64,000 nt of DNA from Dipteronia dyeriana (lineage: Eukaryota > Streptophyta > Magnoliopsida > Sapindales > Sapindaceae): the NCBI GenBank assembly GCA_032871835.1, contig CM065302.1:3595094-3659093 (forward strand), read 5' to 3'. Shown here one piece after another: positions 12,268 to 23,854 of this stretch. Below the pieces are notes generated by a model that saw nothing but the letters and a program-made list of their open reading frames with translations, searched no databases and was not told the DNA's origin. A program made the translations under genes and the position numbers. Numbering within the stretch: position 1 is the stretch's first letter; each line of letters begins with the position of its first letter.

Positions 12268-12400
12268 AGTCGAAATGATGAGAAATGTCACATTTTTTTT
12301 GGTGAGTTGCAGTGATGTCATTGTTATAATAAGTTAAGTTTAAAATGCACATATTATGGTGAGCTACCAAAATTGCCCTTAAATAATCGATTATTTATTC
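12268..12400 (+). repeat. left terminal inverted repeat of the MULE
   Basis: Shares ordered blocks with the inverted right end and with the MULE end at 63544. These are a GTC-AAA start, a TCA-rich block, then AGTTTAAAA, then a block of GTGAGC...CAAAATTGCCC. Identity is low, so the repeat is old or loosely constrained. Confidence 0.6.
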
Positions 12401-12714
12401 TTTAAGAGCTCTCGTCCAAAAAAGTTGTCTGAAAATCAATCAACTACTCTGGGTATCTCTTCAGAAAACGAGCTCCAATCCAGATATTACACAAGAAAGT
12501 AAATTAATATTTCTGATCTTCATTTCCATTTTTTTCTTGTATTTCTGTATGGTATAACACTGTATGAACATCTATAAACATGTTGTCTCAAATTTTTTTG
12601 TTTATATCTGGAAGTTGTAAACTTTTAAAAAATAATGAATGAACATGTATGCATATTTTTTTGTATATATATTTGGCCGAGTTGAGTTGAAGTGGTGCAA
12701 ACAAGTTTAAAATA

Positions 12715-13130
12715 TTGAGCATAAAAGCTGGAAATCATTTTAAAAAAGCTCGAAACATTTGAAAAAAAAACTCGATCAAATTATAAAAAAGCTCGATCTC
12801 TAAAAAAAAACTCGATTCCTCAAAAAAAAAAGCTCGATCTCTCAGAAAAAAATCTCGGTCCCTCACAAAAAAAGCTCGGTCCCGCACAAAAAAAGCTCGA
12901 TCCCTCACAAAAAAACTCGATTCCTCACAAAAAAGCTCAATCATTTCAAAAAAGCTCGAGCCATATTTGAAAAAAACTAGAGCCATATGAAAAAAAACTC
13001 GATGATGTACAAATAGAGCTCGGTTCTGAACCAAAAAGCTCGATCCCGTTAAAAAAAGCTCGATCATGTATAAAAACGGCTCGATCATGTACAAAAAAAA
13101 CTCAATCAGTAAAAAAAAGCTCCATAGATT
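12715..13130. repeat. AAAAAGCTCGATC minisatellite, left subterminal array of the MULE
   Basis: About eighteen degenerate units of 18-25 bp, each with an A-run followed by GCTCGA or CTCGA. It translates into a low-complexity frame on the minus strand (12735-13094) that I do not accept as a gene. The same unit in the same orientation forms the array at 19625-20490. Confidence 0.9.
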
Positions 13131-13226
13131 ACACTTTTGATTTTTGTTTAATCCTTTATAATTGTAAATTTAATATTAAATATTTATTTCTTAATAATGG
13201 TTTTTGATGATGATTTTGATAGGACA

Positions 13227-15926
13227 ATGGATAAGGTGAGAATAGTCATATCTTACAACAGTCGATGAGAGCAATTACCCGATGGGAATCAGAGGTTTTA
13301 GGTTCTGATAACTAAGGTTTGTATGTGTCAAAGAATTTGAGTTACGACGAACTGGTGTCGATCATGCAAACCATTGTGAAGTTTGATGAGAACAAATACA
13401 GTGTTGAGCTACAGTGTTGAGCTACAGTCTCTATCAATTGTTCCTGGGACTACATGTCGTACATTTATAAGAAACAATGACGATATTCAGTTTATGCTAG
13501 GGGAAGATAGGGTGATCCCTCAAGTATGTGTTAGTCTAATCGAGAGGTCAGCAGGAGGTGTCATTGGTGAAGATATCCCTCATCCTGATAACACCCAACA
13601 ATTTCGATCGTCAGACGGAAGCAACCAGTTGTTCACAGAAAGAAGTGGGATTGATGGTAGGGAAAACATAAGTGTTGTCCCACCGGAAGTAGCCGCCCAT
13701 GATAATATACTGGGACCTCAATTCGACGATGTATTTGGTTGTCAAATTGAGATGAATGGTAGGCAGTACAACCACTAATACAGTGACATCAACAATGAGC
13801 AGAATACAGCACTGAATGTTGGGGTGAATCATGAGGTGGATAATGAGGGCAATTTCAATTCTATAGAAAATATAGAGGACAATGAGGATGATGAAGAACC
13901 TGTCCAAATGGAAAGACGTGTAAGACATGTACACAGATTTAGTTCCAGTGCCCCAGATATAGCTGAGACCTCCGAGGTCCGGGCTAATGATATAACTCCA
14001 GATGATTCTGATAATGCCATAACATGGGTTATTCCAAGAGCGGAATCATACTCGTTTGGTATGGGTGGAAGCAGGAACTTGGTTGAAGATGAACCTACAA
14101 GCATGATATATAAAAAGCAATTTTTTACAACGAAAAAGGATTTGAAGAGACTAGTAGGCCATTTTGCAATGTGGCAGAACTTCGAGTGGAAGGTGAAAAG
14201 GTCCAATAAGACAACATTACATCTAGTTTGTTTGATTGAAAATTGTATGTGGAAGTTAAGACCGGTGAGGAGAGATGAAGGTACATACTTTCAAGTAAGA
14301 AGTTTTGTCAACGAAAACACTTGTCCGTTAGAGGAAATTCACCGCCGGCACCGACAAGCTAGTACAGTTATAATTGGAGAAGTTATTACACCAAGACTTC
14401 AACAACAAGATGGTCGACTAATGCGTCCGAAGGACATAATCGTCGACATGAAATCAATGTATGGAACCAAATCATGTACAGTAAGGCACACGCTGCCCTC
14501 GATTATACGTTGTCACTGACATAAGGAACGCATGAGGAAACCTTCCAACTGCTTCCATCATTTGGTTACGTTTTGAAACTACAAAATCCTGACAGAATCA
14601 CTGACTTACAGTGCGATGAAGATGGTAAATTTTTGTACTTCTTCATATCGATTGGTGCCTCACTTAGAGGATTCTGGATGTGTATGTGTCCAGTCATTAC
14701 CGTTGATGGTACCCATTTGAAGGGATAATTCCGGGGTACAATTGCTTTTGGGTACGGCGACTCAGAAAACAACCTTTCATAGGAATAGTTTTTGGATTGC
14801 TTGAAGGGTGCCCTAGGTCATATTGATGAGCTAGTTTTCATTTCCGATAGGCATGCAAGCATTGAAGTAGGGATTTCTAAAGTGTTCCCTTATGCCACCC
14901 ATACCATATGTTACTGGCACTTTGCTGAAAATATTAAGAAGCGATTTCATAGGAAGGATGTTGCTGCAATAATGGACAAAGCAGCTCGCGCATACACCGA
15001 GTTTGAATATAACCGGCATATGGAAGAGTTAAGAAACTTGCACCAGAATGCATATGATTATGTAATTGATACCGATCCACACAAGTGGTCCGGTGTACAC
15101 TGCCCAGAAAGAAGGCACAGGGTGATGACAACAAATGCTGCAGAATGCATAAACTCATGCCTAAATTTTGCACGCCAACTGCCTATGTTGACTTTGGCTG
15201 ATTTCATTAGGAATATGCTGCAACGGTGGTTTCACGATCGCTATAGAGCTGCACAAACCATGCGTCATCAGTTGACTGACGCAACATATCTTATGCTCTT
15301 AAAACGTGTGGAGAAGTGTGGTTTTTTGACCGTAAATCTAGTAGACTGGAATATTTTCTCTATCAAGCGGTCTGGAAAACAGTGGACTGTTAACTTAGCT
15401 CAGAAGACTTGTACTTGGAACAAATTCCAAATGGATCATTTTTCATGTTCTCACACTCTAGCGGCATCACGGTACATTACTTTCAAGTTTTACTATGTGG
15501 TGATTATTACTGAAATGTGAAGCTGGTCGTTTTCAATGTTTTTTACAGGGAACGAAACTTAGACTTGACAACTTTGTGTTCGGACTACTACAAGAGACAG
15601 ATACTTATTGATACATACTCGGTTCCTATTATACCGGTGGGCCATCTGACATTGCTCAGAGGGTGATTATGAATCCAAAATCCAGGAGACAAGCAGGACT
15701 CCCGAGGGCGGGTCGCCATGTCTTATCTTCGGAGATGACAACTACACAATCCTGTAGAAGATGTGGACAACCAGGGCATAATTCCAGGAGATGTTCTAAT
15801 CCATCTATGATTAATGAAGGTCCAAACAGAGGTGTTCCCGATGAATACCGCCGCAAGTGTAGCATCTGTCATTCAATTGGACACAACAAACAGACGTGCC
15901 CTAACATTGACTCTAATAGAGAATGA
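13227..15926 (+). pseudogene. mudrA-like MULE transposase, broken
   Basis: Transposase that would bind the element's ends and cut and rejoin DNA. The start at 13227 (ATG, MDKVRIVIS) follows a probable intron acceptor. Domains in order: N-terminal region; MuDR DNA-binding part at 14100-14410 (KKDLKRLVGHFAMWQNFEW, then CMWKLRPVRR); DDE catalytic part with VDGTHLKG (about 14700) and ISDRHASI (about 14840); SWIM zinc finger near 15410-15470 (CTWN...FSCSH); an intron about 15471-15549; and two CCHC knuckles near 15752-15905 (CRRCGQPGHNSRRC, CSICHSIGHNKQTC). Breaks: stops near 13240, 13776 and 14728, and frame losses near 14518 and 14770. A 13-bp tandem duplication sits at about 13400. Confidence 0.9.
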
Positions 15927-16107
15927 ATGACAAAGTTTTCATCATATTGTAAACATTTGGAATTGTATCAAATTGTAATAATTTGGAATTGCAATAATTA
16001 CTTATTAATGAATGAATTAATATTAATGAATGAATAATGAATGAATTAATATTCATTAATTAATTACATGTCTTTATACATAAAAAATGGTAATATACAA
16101 CCAATCA

Positions 16108-19100
16108 CTAGACGGGCATGGAGTTACAAAAAATCTCTACAACCATTTTCTCCCGAATGATCCCCATGCCGTCCTCTGACAAATCAAAAGGCCTTCGACC
16201 CGCCAGTAAGTACTCGATAAGTCTCAAAGTCTCAAAGTATGGGACCACAGTTACCTCTGCAATTGGACATATAAAACACCGTTAGAAATCGTTCTTAAAG
16301 AATATCTAAGCACGTGAATGAAATAGAATGTCTTACGATTTTTTTTGTTGGGGGACTATAGAAGTAGGCACCATGCTGATCGAGAAGGGCTTATTTTCCA
16401 GAGGGAACGCCCGACGACCACCTCATCGTGCAGTGTGGAACCCCGTGTCACTCAACATGGAGGGTAAAAACCACCGTAATTGCCGGACCTGCCGGTGCCA
16501 GATATAATAAGGGACTTCCTGTCTTCAGAGGTCAAAAATGTCAATCTTCTCGAGAATAAGGTCAACGGTCACCACCAGTCAATGTTGGCCCCCGACGTTG
16601 CATGGAATCAGGACCTGTAATAGTATGCATACGGTGTTAGGTCAGGATATACGAAAAGTTTATATTTTAAATCATTTCCATCGTCTAACACTTACCAGGT
16701 CAACCTCGTGCCATGGGCGGTTTCCACTCGTGATTGCTCCACGGACCGTCAGAAGGTCCTCTTCCAACCATCGAGACTATAACACATTCCATCTTACCGT
16801 GGTCACAGCCCCGTACGAATCACAATGCATCATCCTCTCCCACATGTACAACATAAGTGGTTGTACATACAATCATTGACAATATCGTACTAATAATACA
16901 AAGCCATAAAATGCGATTCAATTCTAAAAAATTATAACTACTTACATAAAATTGTGTATCCAATACGTTGATCCTCTAGTTGTACACATTGGGGAATTCT
17001 CGCTGACGCTTGCAAAGAATATAGAGGTATGCGTCAATATGCTGACATACAATAAAACCACCGTAATTGTTAACAATACAACATTACTTACACAAACGTT
17101 AATATGAAAATCACGTAAGTACGTACCGTGTCCTCCAAGTCCATGAAGTTGGACTGCATACACATGAACCATCCGGCGTCCACTGGTGCGAGCACGTCCA
17201 CATCACGTCTGTTTAATGATTGAATTAGCTTAGCTTTATGTAAATTTGAATAAACATTAAATATACAACCATTTTTATTAGAAGAAGTTGGACTCACAGT
17301 TCCCCGTTGATGTTCCTCTTGAAGGCTTTGTATGCCACAAGCTGGTCAGCGTCCACTAGTTCGTGGGGGTCAAAAATGTGTTCCACGGACTCGGACCGTG
17401 TCCTCAACCTCTTTGACCGGTATGGATCTGTGTAAGGGCTCATCAACTTCCATTCGCGCTTAACTAAACGCTTCGATGTAATGGCTGGTAGAGGGGATCG
17501 CTGGGTCGACATGGTAGGTGGGGGAGGGGACCGCGCTGATGCCACAGACGTGCTGGGTGGGGGAGGGGACCTTTGTGGCTAAATCGATATGCTGGGAGGT
17601 GGGGGATCGATGTGCTGGGAGGTGAGAGGGACCGCTAAGCCTGGATGGACCCAGATAGGACAGCTGGGAGGTCCGACCCTACTGCTATACGTGAACCAAG
17701 CCTACTATCACTGGTATACGATTGAGGTTGCCTCTCCAGACCTACCCCTCCCCTCCCCCCACCCGGTAGACGGGTTCTGACTACGTCCAGCTGTCATGTC
17801 TGTCCCCCCCCCCCCCCCCGTATACCTATAAGTCGAACCTCCGGGACTAAAGTCTAGATCAGGAGGTGGGGGGCCATCCCGGTGTGTACGCATGGTCAAC
17901 CCCTGAAGCCCCGGGATCATATCCAGTAACACTCGGTGTTGTTGCTGACGATCCTCATCACTCTTCCAGATCATATCCACCAACTCCAAGTGTTGACGTT
18001 GTTGATCCTCCTCAGTCTTCCGGAGGGCTTCATGCACATCGCTCAACATATCTGCCCACGAAGCCTGAAATCATGTCTACATTGTTAGTATAAAACTATC
18101 AACACGTGTTAATAGAAAACACTAAACTTTGTTTTCAACTTACCTCTCCATCATGTCCAACGGCCCCACGGGAATCCCCTGCAGATGTACCATGTCCGGG
18201 GGTGGTAAACCAAACCCGCATATTCCTATGCCTTTATCGTTGAGGGTTTGTCTCATATCCCTCACTGTCACTGGGCCTTAAACCCCCAGCAGCGGGCTCA
18301 GATCCCTCACTGTCACTGGTCCTGTCTGTTAAACCCCCACCCTCTGTACCATTGAACCAGCCAAAGGTAGTTTGACCAGGGACAGGAGGCGGCATATCAT
18401 CTCTGTCATCTTCTACATACAGGCTCCCCCCCCCCCCTCCCCCCCCTCGTTTAGCCCGTATAGTAAGGTGCATGTCTCTCAGCTAGTGTGGGCACCAGGT
18501 CCTTCCTCACAAACATCTGAAATATTAGTTAAAACAATGTAATTGTACAAATACTAACTAATAAAAACATTAACAAATTAAATACATACTCTGGCTTTGA
18601 AAATCTTTGTCAGCTTCTTCTCTCTCGGTTGTTTGGTCAACTCCCACTTCAAAATACGGGGAGTCAGATCTGTAACCCTCCGGGCACCGAACTCTTTGGC
18701 CAAATCAGGGATCACCTCGAAAGCAAATACTTGCATCAAAGATAAGTCCGATAACTAACCATAACATTTAGGACAACACCAATAAAGTACAACTTGTAAT
18801 TCAAAGTTCTTACCAATAGGGCATGAGATAGACCGTATATGTTGTAGGTCTCCACCGTGTGTACGTCTGTGCCCTTTTCCTGATGGCGTCACTCGAACCC
18901 GTCTCGTCGTCCATCAAATGTATGCTTGAATGAGTAAATAGAATGCCTGTACACCTGGGCACCCCACGGGAACGCGTCGAACGAATAGAGATCATCAACC
19001 AGCCGAAACTGCCAAACTGGAATCTTGAATCTCTCATCCACCCCCATCAGTATCCAGTTCAGCATATATATGAGGCAGGGCTTGACCGCATCGTACCCCT

Positions 19101-19572
19101 TTCAGAACTCTGCTACGGTGATAACACCTCTAATCTCCTCCAACGACACCTCATCAGCTCCAGGAAAGTACCGCTGATGTATGCCATTCTCCACTGATGC
19201 ATACTTGGTCGTGTCTGGTACAACTCCAAACCGTAGTCCGGTGATCAGGCAAAATTCCACCTTCAAAAACCTCACCGACTGGTTCCCTAACATGAGCTGC
19301 ATCTCATCTGTTGGGCCGTTATGATGCAGCTCCCTCAAAAGCAACCGATGGATAATACCACCCAAAAACTTCATCTTCCTATGCATCGTCAGGAAATGCC
19401 CGAAACATGACGCCATGAACCGACACTGATCTTCATCTGTAAATTCTGCAGGGACACGGTTCAGCGCATCGTCTATATGGTCAAGGGCATCAAAATGGTT
19501 GTGTCGAGTCAATTTGCCCTCGTACCAGTCTCCTTATGCGGTTTTAAGCGAATCCCTCAACCTATTTCTCAT
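16108..19572 (-). pseudogene. captured DUF1985 / Ulp1-like (C48) cysteine protease gene, broken
   Basis: Multi-exon gene on the minus strand, convergent with the transposase. The first exon carries a DUF1985 domain (19512-18820; MASCFGHFLTMHRKMKFLGG, then VWQFRLVDD). The next exons are near 18750-18600 and 18510-18480. A Pro/Gly-rich middle (18470-17300) follows. The C48 protease part then has DAYLYILCKRQREFPNVYN, PWHEVDLV, VLIPCNVGGQH (catalytic His) and GNCG (catalytic Cys) at about 16255. The family cleaves SUMO or related tags. Stops after the catalytic His (Trp codon to TGA), within VYN-RIN, near 16750 and near the start (KTA-stop) make it a pseudogene. Exon ends are approximate. Confidence 0.85.
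17803..17820. repeat. homopolymeric C run in the Ulp1-like gene
   Basis: An uninterrupted run of about 16 C on the plus strand (poly-G in the gene's sense). A second C-rich tract is at 18427-18448. Both fall in the Gly/Pro-rich middle of the broken protease gene and would read as poly-Gly on the sense strand. They are prone to length change. Confidence 0.8.
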
Positions 19573-19624
19573 CTGCAATGTAACAGAAATACAACATCAT
19601 TAAACAGAACAAATTTCGTAACCA

Positions 19625-20490
19625 AAATTAAAAGTCTCGATCCAATGTAAAAACAGATCGGTCATAAAACAAAAAGACTCGATCCCAGGAGAAAAAAGCT
19701 CGATCCTATGATAAAAATGCTCGATCTCATAACAAAATAGCTCGATCCTATGTAAAGAAAACTCGATCCCATGGTGAAAAAACTCGATCCAATGTAAAAA
19801 AGCCTGATCCCTTTCAAAAAAGCTTGATCCTATTCAGAAAACGCTTGAATCCTTATATATAAAAAAAGCTCAACCCACCAAAACCTAATTATTTCACAAA
19901 AATTTAGAAAAAAACTCGATCATTTGAACAAATAAGCTCGATCCTATGTAAGAAAAGCTATATATATCTTATTTTAAAAAAGCTCGATGTCATGATGAAA
20001 AAACTCGAACCAATGAAAAAAAAAGCTCAAACCTATTGAAAAAAACTCGAATCCTTTTCAAAAAAACTCGATCCCTTTCAAAAAAGCTCGATCCAATTCA
20101 AAAAAAAACTCGACCCTATTAAAAAAAGCTCGATTCATTTTCAAAAAAGCTCGATCCCTTTCAAAAAATCTCGATCCAATTCAAAAAAAAACTCGACCCT
20201 ATTGAAAAAAGCTCGATTCCTTTTCAAAAAAGCTCGATTCCTTTCAAAAAAGCTCGATTCCTTTCAAAAAATCTCGATCCAATTTTAAAAAAGCTCGACC
20301 CTATTCAAAAAAAGCTCGACCCTATTCAAAAAAACTCGATTCCTTTTCAAAAAAGCTCGACCCCTTTCAAAAAAAGCTCGAAACATTAAAAAATAAGCTC
20401 GACTTACCAAAACCTAATTTTCACGAAAATAAAAGCTCGACTCAACAACAAATAAGCTCGATTCTCTTGCAAAAAGTCTCGATAACCAAG
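19625..20490. repeat. AAAAAGCTCGATCC minisatellite, right subterminal array of the MULE
   Basis: About 35-40 units of roughly 20-26 bp with the form TTTCAAAAAAGCTCGATCC. Some neighbouring units are nearly identical in blocks (for example 20100-20280), indicating local duplication of several units together. The unit lies in the same orientation as the left array at 12715-13130, so it is not part of the inverted repeat itself. Confidence 0.92.
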
Positions 20491-20784
20491 ATAACCCAGA
20501 TTTCATCTTCCTCAACTGATATTCAACCAAATTACAAACCTTAACCTAAACCACAACCATTCTCACATCTTTATTTTAGCCGGTTTCTACAATTCCTATC
20601 AACAAAACTCAATTCTAACATGTAATACAAGTTAACAATAACAAAAACGATGAAAAAAAAAATCTTACATTTCTCAATCACAGTTGTTCTCATGTAATCT
20701 CGTTTCGGTCACTTCACCGTCGATTAGTTTCCCGTCGGTTTGACTGTTGCTGCTCTCTGACTTAGAAAACGACAAATTCCTCAT

Positions 20785-20907
20785 TGATTTAATATTTCGG
20801 GGTATTTTCGTCTGAACACGTTAAATGGTGTCTTTTAAACATACATTAGTAAAGTGGTGATATTTGCACAACACCCTCTCAAATAGTGCTAATAATTTTT
20901 TGACCCC
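20785..20907 (-). repeat. right terminal inverted repeat of the MULE
   Basis: Read inward on the minus strand it begins GGGGTCAAAAAATTATTAGC. The MULE end at 63544 begins GGGCTAAAAAAATAAATAGC. Both continue to a TATGTTTAAAAG block and a GACGAAAAT/GACAAAAAT block. This three-way match fixes the element boundary at 20907. Confidence 0.75.
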
Positions 20908-20916
20908 TAAGATTAT

Positions 20917-22125
20917 ATAAGAATAATACAGTCCAATGCAATATTATCCAATACGTTTTAATCCAATATAATCCATTACAATACAATACAACGTGCCAAA
21001 CATACCCTAAAATCACTATTTATTATAACTAAAGAAAATACCACTTATCCACGTTACAAAAGTAATGTAAGAGTTTGTATATAAGGATTAGATTACCGTA
21101 ATTATGATATGAAAACGAATGAAATTTGTCATTTCGAAAAAGTAAATTATTTTGAATTAAATTGTGACATCAGTGTTTCTACTGTTTTTGCCACTGATTG
21201 TACTAACAGTGGCTTCAATTGTTCAACAAAGAGATTGTTATTTTATTTAATTTTAGTGTGGATATTCTAAGTTTCATATATATGTTACCTTCTCGAAGAA
21301 ATATATGAAATTGTTTCTTATTACTTATAGTAATAAATAAATCAATTCACCTTATAAATGAATATTTTTGTCTTGATATTTTTTTTGTGTTTTATATTTT
21401 TGTAATACTTGCTTTAGTTCAAACTTTGAAATTCTACATAGCTAGAATCTTAATTGCTGCTAAGAAAAAGAGTATCCCAAGCCCCCAACTTCACTTGCAG
21501 CTTATGTATGATAGCCCAATACAATTCAAACCAAACATGTGCCAAACCAAATTTGACTGGACCTAATGCCACGATTATCTGGTCTTCAAAGACCATATCC
21601 TACATAAGACGATATTTAAATCAAATGGTGATGAGCTTGGAGTGACTAAGGTTTATAATAATGCAGAAATTAATTGTATCTCTTGATATTTAACATATAC
21701 AATAGAAACATGTAAGCAATATTCTCCAAAAACTTGAAAAGATAGAGGTTGCTGCCACCGCCTCCATCCAATTTAGGATTTGAATTTTTGCTTTTCCTTT
21801 TTATTTCCATGTTATTTTACTTTTATCTTTTTATTTAATTTGGTTTAGTTAGTAAAAATTAGAAAAAGTAAAATAGTTTCAAGAAATATAAAATTCAAAC
21901 AAGACATGGTGTCTAACAAATTTTCAGCCCTAAAAATAATTATGGCCCATACTTTTACTGGCTTAAGAGACAGAAAATAAAATTGGTTGTCGATAAAGTG
22001 ATTATAAAATCCAATTGCATATTAATCATTCATTGCAATACTTATGTATCATAAGATTAGGTGAGATCAGGAAAAATATAAGTTCAGGACATGATCCAAT
22101 TTTTTTTTTTTAACTGAGTCTTCTA
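20917..22125. other. intergenic AT-rich region
   Basis: No gene recognised. The first 90 bases (to about 21005) are the inverted end of a TIR transposon, with AATACAATACAACGTGCCAAAC. The rest is low-complexity AT-rich sequence with only short reading frames and no motifs. Nothing further can be supported. Confidence 0.6.
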
Positions 22126-22212
22126 AATCTCTATAAATAATCGTATCTCGACACCTCCCATAAATATAAAATTGCACCAGAGTTCTTGAAATTCTCTATA
22201 AAAATCAAAACG
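22126..22212 (+). promoter_or_regulatory. TATA box and leader before a small ORF
   Basis: CTATAAATAA at about 22130-22139 lies some 80 bases upstream of an ATG at 22213. The intervening leader is A/C-rich (for example CTCTATAAAAATCAAAACG), like plant 5' untranslated regions. Suggestive only. Confidence 0.35.
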
Positions 22213-22344
22213 ATGAATCCAACTAGTTTTTATCTTCATCTTCTTATGCTATATATTGTTCTTCTTGTTTTATTTATCAATCAAAATATCGTTGCAACGA
22301 CAAATAATAATGATGAAGTTCCTCTTATCAGAAAAGTCTTGTGA
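22213..22344 (+). CDS. possible small secreted peptide or truncated first exon (43 aa)
   Basis: Short ORF starting MNPTSFYLHLLMLYIVLLVL, a textbook signal-peptide shape (hydrophobic core with a cut plausible after VAT). A short polar tail containing NNNDEVPLIRKVL follows. The ATG context (AAAACGATGA) and the upstream TATA-like box fit a real 5' end. Immediately after the stop the sequence changes to a transposon-like start (CAGTGGCAGACCCATGAATT) and AT-rich DNA, so the original gene may have been cut by an insertion. I do not recognise the family. It could equally be a chance ORF. Confidence 0.35.
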   Translation: MNPTSFYLHLLMLYIVLLVLFINQNIVATTNNNDEVPLIRKVL

Positions 22345-23047
22345 TGACATCAGTGGCAGACCCATGAATTTTAATCAAATAGGGCATTTGAAAAAAAAAT
22401 ATTATTATATTATAAAAAATATTTAAAAATTATGATCACAATAAAATGAGTTTTTTTATATAAAGAAAAATTGATGGTATACTAAAGTTTAGATAAAATA
22501 AAATAAATAGAACACTTACTTAAGATAAACTAAACAATCTTACGTTTAAAAAATAAAAGTAAAAACAAGAAACACAATATTAAAAATTAAATAATAAAAA
22601 AAACAAAAAAAAACAACAAAAAATTATAATATTTATTCTTATATAATATAATAAATTACATTCTAATTTTATAATAAGAACTTTTGTTCTGCATTTATAA
22701 TGAATTCACTTTACATTTACACAAAAAAAAAATGATTAGTAAATATTACTATACATTTTTTTTTATTCATTTAATGATTGGTAAATTAATGATTTATTAT
22801 GTCTAAATAAATTAAAATTATAAAATAAAGAAAAATACTATTGATAAAATAAAATGAATCATAATAATAGATGGATAAATTAAAATTTGATATTTTAGGG
22901 TTTATTGATTGCAAACTAAAAATATTAGAAATAATAAAAGTTCAATAATAATCAAAATAAAATAAATTGAATTAAGTAACAATAAATTGAAAGTAGTTAA
23001 AAAGTTGACAATAGACGAGAAAGGAATTGGAAAAGAACAGTTGGTTT
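22345..23047. other. AT-rich, probable transposon-derived sequence
   Basis: Begins with GTGGCAGACCCATGAATT, reminiscent of the ends of common plant non-autonomous transposons. It continues as A-rich, low-complexity DNA up to the truncated LTR of element B. No gene is visible and no matching second end was found. Confidence 0.4.
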
Positions 23048-23361
23048 TGATAAAGATCCTTGCTTGACTCAACTTGTGAACTACTCGTTAGGCTTCCTAC
23101 TCGGTTGTCATGTTTATCCCGGGTAGGATATGATACGTGTTGGTCCCGAGTGACGTCTCCTGATCCTGAGTAGAAAATGCATTTTGCTTGCCTCGAGTAT
23201 GTTTAATTGATGCAGGTCTTGTTTTAATACCTGTCTATTCGGGCATCTTCTCTTCAATGATACCTTGTAGGACGTTTCCTGAGTGCCTATTTGGATGTCC
23301 ACCTGGCAATTTTACCCTCTCTGTCAATGACGTGTACTTCTGGTAAAATTCACATGCGACA
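23048..23361 (-). repeat. 3' LTR of element B, truncated
   Basis: Matches 33955-34268 from GATAAAGATCC to the terminal CA, but the preceding ~557 bases of the LTR, including its TG end, are absent and replaced by unrelated AT-rich DNA. The truncation point is sharp, at about 23047. This rules out a canonical left boundary, so no target duplication can be read. Confidence 0.9.
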
Positions 23362-23375
23362 ATACCCCCTTAAAA
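23362..23375 (-). other. polypurine tract of element B
   Basis: On the minus strand an AAGGGGGTAT run directly precedes the 3' LTR, at the same relative position as in element A. Confidence 0.75.
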
Positions 23376-23854
23376 TATTTTTGTTGAACAAGGTTTCTTC
23401 GGGCAAAAGTATTTTAATTAATTTTCAATATCCTTTCAGTTTATGGGTTGACGTCTTGTCATGATGGCGTGTCTTAATGGTGACTCTGTAAATTCGATTC
23501 ACCCCCTCACGCGAGACCTTTAATGACGGCGATGCTTTGAAGTTCTGACGGCTGAGGCTAGTTCTTGTTTTTACACGTGTACTTTACCTTTTCATTTTTC
23601 GAGGTTATTTAAGAGGAACGACCTATGCGTCTTCCCATGCGCTGCTTACGTCATCAAACCTCGTTATCATTATTTCCCACCTTGAAACCTAGGGTTTCGT
23701 GCCGTTCCTTCTTTAAATTCTTCGTCTTAGGCTGTACTGGTTCATTTGGAACAATTTGTAGCAAAAATAACTTTTTTCTAACCCAGGTTTTTTACAGATA
23801 GTCGTGACTCTCCGTTGAAGATCTTATCAATTCTTTATTCAAGGTTAGTTTTTA

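Larger units (their letters stand above)
12268..20907. mobile_element. MULE carrying transposase and captured DUF1985/Ulp1-like gene (Kaonashi-like)
   Basis: An 8.6-kb Mutator-like element. Its flanks are TAGGATTAT (12259-12267) and TAAGATTAT (20908-20916), a 9-bp target duplication with one mismatch, as expected for Mutator. The ends are diverged inverted repeats that also match a third end at 63544. Inside, a mudrA-like transposase on the plus strand and a Ulp1-like gene on the minus strand converge. Similar plant MULEs with Ulp1-like cargo are known as Kaonashi elements. Both genes are broken here. Minisatellites with an AAAAAGCTCGA core lie just inside both ends. Confidence 0.85.

Noticed and set aside
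12735..13094. Minus-strand 119-residue frame rich in Phe and Arg-Asp repeats
   Set aside because: It is only a translation of the AAAAAGCTCGATC minisatellite, with no domain or start context.
16538..16879. 113-residue plus-strand frame in the Ulp1-like region
   Set aside because: It is the shadow of the protease exons on the minus strand, where PWHEVDLV and VLIPCNVGGQH are readable.
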